Shown here: positions 33,459 to 44,488 of the stretch, one piece after another
How positions within the stretch are numbered: the first letter of the stretch is position 1
How the letters are laid out: each line of letters opens with the position of its first letter
Source of the DNA: Arabidopsis thaliana
Lineage: Eukaryota > Streptophyta > Magnoliopsida > Brassicales > Brassicaceae
Direction of reading: 5' to 3'
DNA: 64,000 nucleotides
Assembly (NCBI RefSeq): GCF_000001735.4
Contig: NC_003076.8
Location: 25,485,835-25,549,834 of the forward strand
Made by a program: the position numbers and the translations under genes
Notes under the pieces: model-generated
The model's input: the letters and a program-made list of their open reading frames with translations, nothing else
What the model was told of the DNA's origin: nothing
The model's database searches: none

Positions 33459-36400
33459 ATGATGGAAGTGGGGTTCTCTCTTATTCAGTGGTTGATCAGT
33501 TCTGGTGCTGACAGTCCGTTTATATTTGGATGGCTTGTAACTGGATCTGTTGGCCTTCTGGCTGTTATCTACACATTTCTTAAATGGCAGAAAAAAACTT
33601 CTTTAAATTGGGTTAAAGCTGCTGCTAGAGAGAAGAAGAAGGTATGGAAAAGACTGAGAGTTCCACTTTCTCATCATCAATGGACTGATGATTATGGTTA
33701 TGGGCAACAGCCATCCACTTGCTGTGTTTGTCTCTACTCCCTTGTTCCAGGTCAAAATGTTTCTAATAAAGCATCTCTGAGTATTCCCGTCCACCGATGT
33801 GCTGTATGCGGTGTAGCAGCTCACTTTTATTGCTCAAGCTCTGCAGCAAAAGACTGCAAATGTGTTGCACAGGCTGGGTCTGACCATGTCCGACATCACT
33901 GGTCTGAGCGATGGGTTAACATGGATGATAATGCTGACATGACTGCCTTTTGCTTCTACTGTGATGAACCTTGTGGTATTCCTTTCATTGAAGCTTCTCC
34001 TATGTGGCACTGTCTTTGGTGCCAGCGCCTCATACATGTTAAGTGTCACATGATTATGTCCAAGGAATCTGGTGATGCTTGTGATCTTGGCTCTCTCAGA
34101 AGAGTAATCCTCTCTCCAGTACATGTAAAACTCAATGAAGCAAATGGTGTCGATGGAGTACTGACTACTATTAAAAACGAGTTAGCATCTATACGAGGGC
34201 ATGTGAGAAGAAAGCGCCACAGGGGAAAAAATGGGAATGGCCAATCTTTAAATGGTAAGCTACTGGAGGATTCAGTCAGCGATCCAGTAAAAACCGTAGT
34301 TAATGGGCTTGTAGTGAAGAAACTACGCAGAGATAGGAGCATAGATTGCTTAAAGCAAGTCTCGGACATGCCTAATGCCAAAGGGTTGCAAAATGGTATA
34401 GGCGGGCACAAACGAAATAAAAGTGCCGCTTTAAATTTTATGAAGAAGTTTTCCTTGGTTGATTTGCCCCCAGATGCAAGACCGCTTTTAGTCTTTATTA
34501 ACGCCAAAAGCGGAGGTCAACTCGGTCCTTTTCTTCACAGGAGACTTAATATGCTATTGAATCCAGTACAGGTACGTTTAGAAGTTTGTCTGCTTTTAAA
34601 CATATTGAATTTATATCACTGATTGATAATTGCTTTGGTGAATTTACAGGTCTTTGAACTTGGCTCTTGTCAAGGGCCAGACGCTGGTTTAGACCTATGT
34701 AGCAAAGTGAAGTATTTTAGAGTTTTGGTGTGTGGAGGAGATGGAACAGTTGCATGGGTGCTTGATGCTATTGAGAAGCGCAATTTCGAATCCCCTCCAC
34801 CTGTCGCTATTCTTCCTTTAGGCACAGGAAATGATTTATCTAGAGTTTTGCAGTGGGGAAGAGGTATTTCAGTAGTTGATGGACAAGGAAGTCTAAGAAC
34901 GTTTTTGCAAGACATTGATCATGCTGCAGTTACAATGTTGGATCGATGGAGTGTTAAAATTGTAGAAGAGAGTACAGAAAAATTTCCAGCAAGAGAAGGC
35001 CATAAGTTTATGATGAATTACTTAGGTACAATAATTAAGCATATTCGGTTGGTCCCTCTCATGGATCATGAACAATTTCTGACATTTTCCTTTGTTTAGG
35101 TATTGGCTGCGATGCAAAAGTTGCATATGAATTTCATATGATGCGGCAAGAGAAACCTGAGAAGTTTTGTAGTCAGGTACTGCTGTTGTGACGATGATAT
35201 ATTGAGAACCAGAATCTGAATAGCGCTTTGTTTCATTGTTTTTTTTTGGTGTAAAAATTGTGGGTGTAAAAATTGCGGCTTAACCCGTTAAGTAACTAAT
35301 TTCAATGAGAAAAATATGGCTGATATATTATATCTTGTTTTCTTTGCAGTTTGTAAATAAATTACGATATGCTAAAGAAGGTGCGAGGGATATAATGGAT
35401 CGAGCATGTGCCGATTTACCATGGCAAGTTTGGCTTGAAGTTGATGGAAAAGACATTGAAATTCCTAAGGTATCTTACTGAAATGACATTAGTCCTTCAT
35501 TCCCCATCTTGTGTGGTGTGTTCTTACAGGATTTGTCCGTATCACTTTCCTCATACTGTGCCTTTTTGTTCTTTGCTAATATGGAAACCCCAACCAATAC
35601 TCACTAAACATATATTAAGTAAAAATTGAGCATGAAAGATAGCGCATAATTGCTTGATAAAAAGTAAAAACCATAGCTGACAACGACATTTTAGTTTCCT
35701 ATCTGGAGAACGTTTTGATTATGTGGGAACCGAGCGAGAGAGGTTGACATTACCAAAAAGGCTAAAATTATTGTTGTTACCTCTGGAAACTGATGTCCCT
35801 AATTTGTTATCCTCTCAGGATTCAGAGGGTCTAATAGTACTTAACATTGGAAGCTATATGGGTGGAGTAGATCTTTGGCAAAATGATTATGAACACGATG
35901 ATAATTTTAGCATTCAGTGTATGCACGACAAGACTCTAGAGGTGGTATGTGTCCGTGGAGCGTGGCACCTTGGCAAACTACAGGTCTAGTCTCATCTCGA
36001 ATTGCTCCTTACTCATGTTTCTGATACTTTTAATTCCGTTTTCTTTAGACCTGCACATAAATTTTGAGCAGTAATCCTTACTTAATGTGAGGCTAAAAGA
36101 TTTAATTGAATTGATTCAGCAGATTTATAACATGTGATTGTTCCTTACAGGTCGGTCTTTCTCAGGCTAGGAGGTTAGCACAGGGAAAGGTAATAAGAAT
36201 ACATGTTTCTAGTCCTTTTCCTGTTCAAATAGATGGAGAACCGTTTATCCAGCAACCTGGCTGCTTGGAGATAACTCACCACGGGCAGGTATATCATTTC
36301 GCTCTATCAATCACACGGCAAAACCTTGAGACAAATTGTACATTACATTGAAAGTAGAGCTGAAGAAACTCACTGTACCATGTAATTGATGATGTTCTAA

Positions 36401-36570
36401 GGGTTGGTTTGTGTATGCAGGTGTTTATGCTAAGAAGAGCATCGGATGAACCACGAGGGCATGCCGCAGCCATAATGAATGAAGTGTTACTCGATGCAGA
36501 ATGCAAAGGAGTCATAAATGCATCTCAAAAGAAAGTACTACTACAGCAAATGGCTCTCCATCTCTCGTAG
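33459..36570 (+). CDS. DGK2: Diacylglycerol kinase 2
   Basis: Phosphorylates diacylglycerol to phosphatidic acid at membranes, in lipid signalling (cold and stress responses in plants). Exons 33459-34571, 34650-35025, 35100-35176, 35350-35469, 35819-35983, 36151-36288 and 36421-36570 give 712 aa. An N-terminal hydrophobic helix ([20 protein letters not shown]) should anchor it, probably in the ER. Two C1-type Cys/His zinc modules follow (from [12 protein letters not shown] and from [10 protein letters not shown]), then a basic linker. The catalytic domain has [15 protein letters not shown] and the glycine-rich [12 protein letters not shown], then [10 protein letters not shown]. The accessory domain ends the protein. 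Two Met codons open the frame (MMEVGF). Matches AT5G63770. Confidence 0.95.
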
Positions 36571-39325
36571 TAAAAAAACAAAAACAGATCATCCTCTCAC
36601 CAAATTTTGGTAACAAGAAGAGTTAACTTACAATCTTGTCTTACCCACTAGAAAGCCAGTCCCGGGTACGAGATTTTTTGTCTATTTAACCTTAATTTTT
36701 GTTTCAATTTTGTTTTGTTTTGGTGTTTGTGAAGAGTGCCATATGTATAGATAGTGTGCCCATACGAAAGCCACTGAGATTGGCGTCAAAAAGTGTCAAG
36801 TAGAGAAAGTTTGATTATATACATCATACAGTGATCGGTTTTAGGGTAATACAAAGGCTCTATTACCCATGAGTTTTCTGATATTCGTTTTTTGTTACTT
36901 AACATTATTTACGCAATTACGCTCCATGTGTCATAAGATCCAACTACGTGTATTGCCAGACCCACCGCCTAAAAAGCAGACCCTTGACCTCTCTCTATAT
37001 ACAGAAGCTTGACTTGCTGAGAAACTTCGATTTCTCATTTTACATTGTTTCCTAAAAATACCATGATGTTATATTTGTGGAATCATTTTATACCAAACAC
37101 GGAATATTTTGTTCAAGGGAATCAATGATATTTTGGCTAATAAGTACTTACTAAAGTTTATCTATCATTTAATTACCTTACTAGTTTTGTTATTTCCTTA
37201 AATATTGGGCTTATCCAGAGCAATTAGTCTTTTGTATCATTAACAGAATTGGGTGCAACACTCTGATTCTTTAGGTAGTGTCATCCCTTATCTCACTGCT
37301 ATAAGCCTATAAAACAAATACCTTTAATCGTAGGATCTCATGCATTAATGCTAGTACAATTGCATTGCACTTAGTAGTAGTTTATCATATACACAATACA
37401 TAATCTTTTTTTTTGGTAAGTGGATAAATAAAACAGCTTCTTTCCATCCATCATGCGACCTCCAAAGAAAATATCTACAGAAAGAAACAGAATAATTTCA
37501 AAATTCAGAGCAAAATAATATCAAGAAAAAATTAGAACCAAAAAGAGACATGTCATTTGATTTTAGGGATATTATATTATCCGGATGGGAATTTCATTTA
37601 TTATTTGATTTGCTCAATAAAAATGTATGATGCTTGGATCTAGTTTAAGAAAATTAAATCTAATTTCTAATTCTGCTAGATTATATTGGACTATTTAGTC
37701 AACAAATGATAATTATATTATCAAAAGATATAATTTTGAATACGACAATTAAATTACTTATTTCAACTATTTGAAAAAGAAAAAAAAAACGGTTATATCT
37801 TCTACATGAAGTCAAGATTTTTTTCCCCCAAAATCAACAAAATCATAAATTCAAAAAATAATATTTCAATCCAAAAATTTATACATCATTTATTATTACT
37901 TATCATTATCTTTTTCCTTTGGTTTATATATATTGTGAAATCTGTACAGTTTTTTTTTCATCTTTATAAAAAAACGTTATATATAGTGAAAAAGAAGAAG
38001 AAAATAAAAAGAATCTAAAACCACTCAGCTCTCCGCACCATGTGAAAGGTTGGTGTAGTGGCAAGAACTCTTTCGAATCTGAACGCCTTAAGCTCTGAGA
38101 GACGAGCATTTTCCAGAAAATTCCCATTACCTAATCCCCAGGATTCGATGAACCCAGAAATGATGGTTTTCGAAAGGCTCTAGCTTTCTCAAATCCAGAT
38201 TTTGCTGAGGTTTGTTTACTCTAAACCCTATAGATTCGTTTTCCTTTTCTTCTACGTTTATGAAAATTCGTTTGCTTTCTTTCCAAAATTCATTGACGCA
38301 TAATGTTCTCAGATTCGCACATGCTTGATCTCTCATTTTACAGATCGTTTAAATCTTGATCTCGTGATTTTTGTCTCTGTTTTTAGTCGGTGACCCATGA
38401 GTTCATGAGAGAACGAAATTGTTTGATTTTGTCTTTTAATGAGTTCATGTTTTATCAGAATCTGTGTGGTGGGAATTTGGTGGAGTGCTTAAAAATAAAT
38501 TGAATTAATTAGTTGCTTAATTTTGCTTGTGTTAAAAAAAATTAAGAGTAATGGCTGCTTTAATCTGCTTCTGGTTAAAAAATTTGGAGTGATGGCTACT
38601 TAATTTGCTTATGGTTAATAAAATTTGGTGTAATGGCTGCTTTCATCTGCTTAGATATGTATATTTTATACACTTTTTAGTGGTTTCTTGTGTTTGGATT
38701 TGGTGAAAAATCTTTCCTGCTCAGTTACAACCTGAAGCATGATCTTATTGCTTTCAGACATCATTTTGTTCACTTTCTTTTGTTTTGATCGATCTCAGCA
38801 TGTTTTTGACTCTTCTGACATCTGAAAGGTTGAGTGGGATCTATGATCTAATTGTTTATAAATGATACATTCTTTTCACATTCATACTACTATAAGCCTT
38901 TTTTATAACTAGATCACAGAATCCAGATTTAGCTTGCTTCATCACCATTAGTTTATGTATAGTCCCTTTTACATGTAAGCTTAGGTTCCGTTTATATATA
39001 TTGTTTTGTTAAAAGTGGTATGTTACCGTATGCTTTCATGTTGAGAGTCTTGTGTTTATGATATCTTTATTGTTTTCGCTGCAGGAGCTCGTTGAAAGAA
39101 TGCAAAATAGACCATCTCTCTCTTGTCCTTTGTCTTTCAGATCGTTTCTCTTTCAACGTGATATTAGAGTACAATACTAGATACCGTGAGGTCCTTTGTA
39201 TTATTGGACCTTGAGTTGTCTTGTCTAAGTGGGATAACCTTTCTAGTGAACATTTTCTTGGTCAGTTCATCTAGTGAACTTTTTTTGGTCTCGTGAAGAA
39301 ATAGAAGTTTTCTTTTTCGGGCTTG
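36571..39325 (+). other. Intergenic and long spliced leader of SHA1
   Basis: 36571-38020 is mostly AT-rich. A TATA-like 'ctctatatac' lies near 36992 but no transcript can be assigned. A leader exon runs about 38030-38210. A leader intron then extends to 'gctgcag' at 39084 and contains tandem repeats (38518-38651). The last leader exon carries a short upstream frame, ATG 39100 to TAG 39180 (26 codons). Confidence 0.5.
38518..38651 (+). repeat. About 41 bp tandem repeat, three copies, in leader intron
   Basis: The unit runs 'ttaatttgcttatggttaa' then a spacer then 'gtaatggctgc'. Copies start near 38518, 38559 and 38600, with a partial fourth. There are several mismatches between copies. It lies inside the putative SHA1 leader intron. 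Confidence 0.75.
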
Positions 39326-40612
39326 ATGGGTAAAGAGAATCAGTTGGAGACAACAAATTGTGGAGTCAATGATCACGATTGTCCACCCGTCAAGAACGAG
39401 GAACTAGCAGCTGAGGCGCGTTATAGTACAGACAGTGACTCGGGTTTGCCAACCTGTCGTGTATGCCATTCTGCAGAATCCGACAGACGAGGAGATACCG
39501 CCTTGGGGTTTTTGGGGATTACCCCTCCGGTTCCAGAAGCTCGTAAAAGCAATGTAGATGGAACCGCTGATGATGTCAGCAAAGCTACAGAGTCTGAGCT
39601 GAAGAATTCTGTTGTCAAAAGCAATGGAAGGGAATCTGGCTTCATCGAATTAACAAGTCCTGATGCGGAAGTTTTCATTTGCACAAATGATATAGAAATG
39701 GGAATCCAGCAGCATCAGGATGCATTGCTTGAGCTTGGATGTTCTTGCAAAAACGAGCTTGCTTTGGTACACTACGCTTGCGCGCTCAAGTGGTTTCTCA
39801 ACCATGGATCCACCGTGTGTGAAATCTGTGGACATCCTGCAGAAAATATAAAGACTGCTGATTTCAACAAAGTGGTCATTGCCTTGAGAGATTACACAGC
39901 AATAAGAGAAAGAACTGCTGATGGAGGAGATCAAATCCCTGTATTACCGGTGAATACAGATTCAACCATTGATTCAGATGAAGTTGCTGTCATTCGAAGG
40001 CAACGACTTAGTGAGATAACGTCATGGTTTGGTCCCCATTCCCTGAACAACAACAACAACAACAATAGTTCTGTTGCGGCTATCCCTGACCAACCTTTAG
40101 GTGTTGTGAACTTCGACATCTTACCTATGGAAAACCGTGCAACTAAATGGGCTGTGGAAGGTACTGGGATTCTACTTGCTACAGGTTTACTCACTGTTAC
40201 TTTGGTCTGGCTCATTGCCCCTCGTGTTGGAAAGGTATGCCATCGATCTAACCTTGTATATCTAAGCCTCTCTGACTGGTATATCGATAACGTTTATTTG
40301 GTTAACGGTTGTTTTGAATTTGTACAGAAAACTGCTAGGAGCGGACTTCACATACTTCTTGGTGGTCTCTGTGCTTTAACAATAGTCATCTTCTTCAGAT
40401 TTGTAAGTAAATCTCTCAAGTGATAGATCCATTCTAACAGATAAGTAGTTCCTACTTTTTACTAATCCAAACACACAAAAACTTGTGAACAGGTTGTGCT
40501 CACTAGAATCAGGTATGGTCCTGCACGCTACTGGGCAATCTTATTCATCTTCTGGTTTCTTGTGTTTGGTATTTGGGCTTCTCGTTCTAATGCTTCTCAC
40601 AATAGCCCTTGA
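39326..40612 (+). CDS. SHA1: RING-CH (RINGv) membrane protein SHA1
   Basis: Likely membrane E3 ubiquitin ligase of the MARCH-like type. The gene name comes from shoot apical meristem arrest in mutants (AT5G63780). Exons 39326-40234, 40328-40402 and 40493-40612 give 367 aa. The C4HC3 finger is split: CRVC at 44-47, then CSC at 139-141, ALVHYACALKW and CEIC. The gap between the first two ligand pairs is about 91 residues, much longer than usual. An Asn run sits near HSLNN. Two transmembrane helices follow (LLATGLLTVTLVWLIA and LLGGLCALTIVIFF), with a third hydrophobic stretch near the C terminus (YWAILFIFWFLVFGIW). Confidence 0.9.
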
Positions 40613-41052
40613 ATCCACCATCTCTCTCAATCTCTCATGTCTCTCTATCTATCTGAGTCTGTGTATTCTTTCTCTTGGAGAAAAATGTACATTGCTTCAT
40701 TAAAGAAGAAATAAGCTCATGCTTCATTGAATATATATATGATTCATAATGGTTGGTCACAATTGCTTTTACAGTTCTTCTGTATCTACTTCGTGATATC
40801 TTTAGACATTTAATCAATCATTACAAAACAAAACCAAAAAATCGAAACTTGCTGACTCAGTGTGATTCACCTGTGCAAAACCCCCCAATTACCCCAGAAT
40901 CCGTTAAGTTGGTTAGTCTCGGAAATCCAAATGTGGAAATCTCAATAACCCGATTATGTAATCGTATGACCCGACTTGGTCTCCGGGTCAGGATCCGACA
41001 CAATGCCGGTGATCGAAGACTCTGAAAAGCTTCAACTTTTTGCCGATTATTT
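40613..41052. other. Convergent 3' region of SHA1 and NAC102
   Basis: A 440 bp gap between two stop codons on opposite strands. It contains the two 3' UTRs. No other feature is seen. Confidence 0.5.
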
Positions 41053-42179
41053 TTACCCTTGAGGAGCAAAATTCCAATTCAAGAACGGTTTCTGCTCGAA
41101 CGGGTCCTGAAACGAATCGACGAAATCGGAGGACTGGTACTGAAACTGAGGAACAAAGGCGTCATTTTGCAACAAACCAATGGAACTAAACATGGACGTG
41201 TCATCATTAAATGCCTCTAACGCGTCTTCCAGATTAATCCATTTGGGCTCACTCTCAACCTCCCAGTTATCAGAACACGTGACGTCCGGTGAAATCACGT
41301 GACTTGAGCATCTTGAGTCCGACGTACTCATCTTTTCCGTCGGTTTCTCAGCCGCCGCCGGTAAATACTTCTCCATTGTTCCTTTCTTATTGTATATCCG
41401 ACACAAAACCCAATCATCAAGCTGCAAAATTTCAACCAAAAAAAACCCATTAATCATCATCAATTCATCATCATCACAAAAATCGAAAAAAAACCCAGAA
41501 ATTAAAAATCAGAAAAGCTTACTCTTAAGTTGTTCTTCTTGTTGGTAGAAGCAGATCGATCGACATTAGCGAGACGATACTCGTGCATAATCCAATTCGT
41601 TTTAATCCCTTTCGGAGCTTTTCCTGCGTAGAAGACGAGTGCTTTCTTAATCCCTAACGTCTTCGGTTTTCCGATCGGTTTATCAGCTCCAGTCGCTTTC
41701 CAATAACCGGTTCCAGCTGCCCGGTTTGGTCTCGACCCGTTTGGGTATTTCCGGTCTCTATGCGAGAAGAAGTACCATTCTTTCTCACCGTACAACGCCA
41801 TTTCTGGAAACAAAAATTCGAATTCTCTTCAAAATCTCAAAGTCAATTCACAAAACCATATGTCAATCTTGTCGTGGACTGAAGTTTTACCTGGAAGCTC
41901 CCATGGATTGAATTTGTACAAGTCAATCTCTGCGATAACCGGAACGTTAATCGGTTCTGACGCACATCTCCGGCAAAGATAGAACTTGACAAGCTCTTCG
42001 TCCGTCGGATGAAATCGGAATCCCGCCGGCAAATTCAACTCCGCCTTCATTTTTGGAAAAGTACCTTGTTGTTTTCTTGTGGATAAGATTCGATTTTGAG
42101 TTTTTATAAACCTTCGAATCGGAGGATCTTTGTGGTTTATCTCAAAGATTGAAATCGAGGAGAAGAGAGCAAAGTCCAT
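41053..42179 (-). CDS. NAC102: NAC transcription factor NAC102 (ATAF subfamily)
   Basis: Plant-specific DNA-binding regulator of stress responses; NAC102 is reported to act in low-oxygen germination and chloroplast/xenobiotic stress. Exons 42179-41891, 41803-41523 and 41421-41053 give 312 aa. NAC subdomains A to E are complete: [75 protein letters not shown] and [13 protein letters not shown]. The C-terminal activation region is acidic and Phe/Trp-rich ([10 protein letters not shown] at the end). A 43-aa extension precedes MKAELNLP, the usual start of ATAF proteins. An internal start at 42050 would give 269 aa. Matches AT5G63790. Confidence 0.93.
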
Positions 42180-44488
42180 GGAGCTTTTATAAACGAAGGG
42201 GAGGTTCATGAACCACACGTGTGTAGTTTTCTTTCGGACACGTGTGATAAAAACCAACCTTTTTCTTTTTCAACGTTGACCGCGCAGCCAGCTGAGGTTT
42301 ACACGTGGCTTGGACTAATTGGATGATCGACATACAGAGTATGTGATGATGTCATTGCTTCCGTCAGCCGCACGAACCTTTTCGTGGTTGTAATCTGGTA
42401 CTTCACGGTGTAGCAGCTTGTGCACGATGTTCTCTGGCTGATATTTATATTGTGACTTGTAAGTGGACTGGTCAGAGTATTACTGTGAGCTTCTCCGCAG
42501 CGGATTTCTTCTCTGTTCATGTAATTGCATACGTCATTGAGAATAGATGACTTCATCTTAGTCACACGCCGGCTTATATGTATACGTAAAGTCTGAAAGA
42601 TGCGATAATCGACCAGTTTCGTGGACCAAATTTTCCACATAAACGACAGTTACTATTTAAAATGAAATGTATTATAGTTTGCTTATTCTTTTCCCTAATA
42701 TTTTATAAAATGTTGTTTAGTAACAAGTACTAAGACCATCTTCATTGGTAATCTTTAAGAGTTTCTAAGCACAAATCCTTATGAAAAAAGTTTAAAAATA
42801 ATTCAAAAATGTGAAATTAAGCAAGGTATGCACCTTAGCTTAGGTATTCTTTGGTTTCTAAGAAACTTATATGTGGCAGTTTTTCATTGACTGGAGAAGA
42901 ATACAAAACAAAACATAAAATCTTTCACATTTTTTTTATATCTTCTGAAGATAAATTTGAAAATAAATCTAATTGCTTTTGGTTTCTTTTAATTGAATAG
43001 ATAGCAAAAATATTATCTGAGTCAAATTTAAATTTAATCGTTATTCCAATTTTTTATTTGTCTTTTTATATGTTTTTATGTCATATATGTTTATGATTTA
43101 AGAATTTTTAATAATTATTATGCTTTATCAAATCGAAATACTTATGATTTTTCATTTTAAAACTAACTTTTTTTCTTTAAAGAAACCCACTTAAGGATTC
43201 CACCATTGGACAATAAAAATAGTAAAGACTCAACAAAATCTCTAAACTTCAAAATAATCAAAATTTATTCTTAAAAAAATTAAAGGATTCCACATTAGGA
43301 CTCCACCAATGGGGGTGCTCTAATGAATGTAAGTAAACTGATCTTATATGTTATAATTTATATTGGGGTATGTTTGACAACTGTGACAATTAGAAAAATG
43401 GGCTTTTTGAGAAGAAAAAGAATGTAAAACTCAATGGAAGATATAAAAATGGCTCCCAAAATCATAAAACATACGAAAAATATTTATGTGTGTTTAGAAA
43501 CATATATCATGTTTAATAACCAAAAAAGAAGAAGAAGAAGATATTTATAAACTAGAAAAGAAAAGGTAATGCTTAGCTAGAGCATCAAGATTGTAAAAGC
43601 CCATATGGGGCTTAACTATAACTTCCCTTTTAAAGGCCCATTTTATCTTTACGTGAAGGCTGTGTTGGGTCCAAGTCTTGTCTTCCAAGTTCCAGTTGCA
43701 ATGTCGTATACGCAAAACCTCAACACCTAGGTTTCAACTTTTTCCCAAATTTTGCTTAGACAAGTGTATATGCAAAATGAAGAACTTTAATCGAATAACT
43801 TTTCTTGTCAATAATTTTTTTTTTTTTTTTTGCTTTAAGGTTTTAATTAACCTATTTAAAATACAATTTGATATGTTGAAATTTAAAACATATATTGTAA
43901 AAATAAATTTACAAGAAATCTTTACAAAACAAGATTGGACCATTTTGTTGTTTTGAAAAATATTCAACTTGCTCATTTTTAGCATTGACTTGAACTTATT
44001 CAACATAAGTATCACTTAATCACTTTACTAATTCAACTGATCAAAACTTCTTTTTTGGTGGGATATTCAACTGATCAAAACAGTAAAGGTTGATTATTAG
44101 TTTGCCTTAGAAGTTGAAGATCATATAGATGCTAGTCAAATTAGAAGGGGCATTTTGGTAATTCAGTTGTAGAATCGTAAGACAAAGGTGAAAAGCATAA
44201 TGCTATTTTCAGGATTATATAACACATCAACAGAGGATCCAAACTTTTCCCAATTATTGCAAGTCAATCGATTTGTTTATCTATATAAAGCTCCCAAATC
44301 TCAAATCTCAAATCTCAAATTTTTTATTAAACGCCTACATATATTACTCACACTTGTTTTCAGATCATAAAGTTTTTTCTTGGATTTATATATAATGCAC
44401 TAATACATACACACCCACATGCTTACACACATGTTCGAACTGTAATCAGTAAAAGAAACATCAGAGAGGAAGAGAAGGAGAAGAAAAG
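42180..44488. other. NAC102 / BGAL6 shared upstream region
   Basis: 2.3 kb between divergent genes. It holds the NAC102 promoter with CACGTG-type cores ('cacacgtgtg', 'acacgtgtg' near 42218 and 42238) that suit ABA and stress regulation. A Harbinger-like MITE (42731-43323) lies in the middle, and a TATA ('tatataaagc', about 44281) serves BGAL6. The 113-codon minus-strand frame at 42299-42640 shows no family signature. Confidence 0.55.
42731..43323. mobile_element. Harbinger-like MITE (non-autonomous)
   Basis: Bounded by a TAA at each end (42731-42733 and 43321-43323), as expected of the PIF/Harbinger TWA target duplication. Terminal inverted repeats are imperfect: GACCATCTTCATTGGT on the left, GAGCACCCCCATTGGT as reverse complement on the right (12 of 16 match). 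The interior is AT-rich without a transposase. Confidence 0.6.

Noticed and set aside
38040-38110. tRNA-like stretch ('ggttggtgtagtggcaag')
   Set aside because: No complete cloverleaf, B box or acceptor stem can be formed. It fits a leader exon of SHA1.
42299-42640. A 113-codon minus-strand frame upstream of NAC102
   Set aside because: No domain, signal peptide or family resemblance. It is a promoter region by position, and chance length is plausible.
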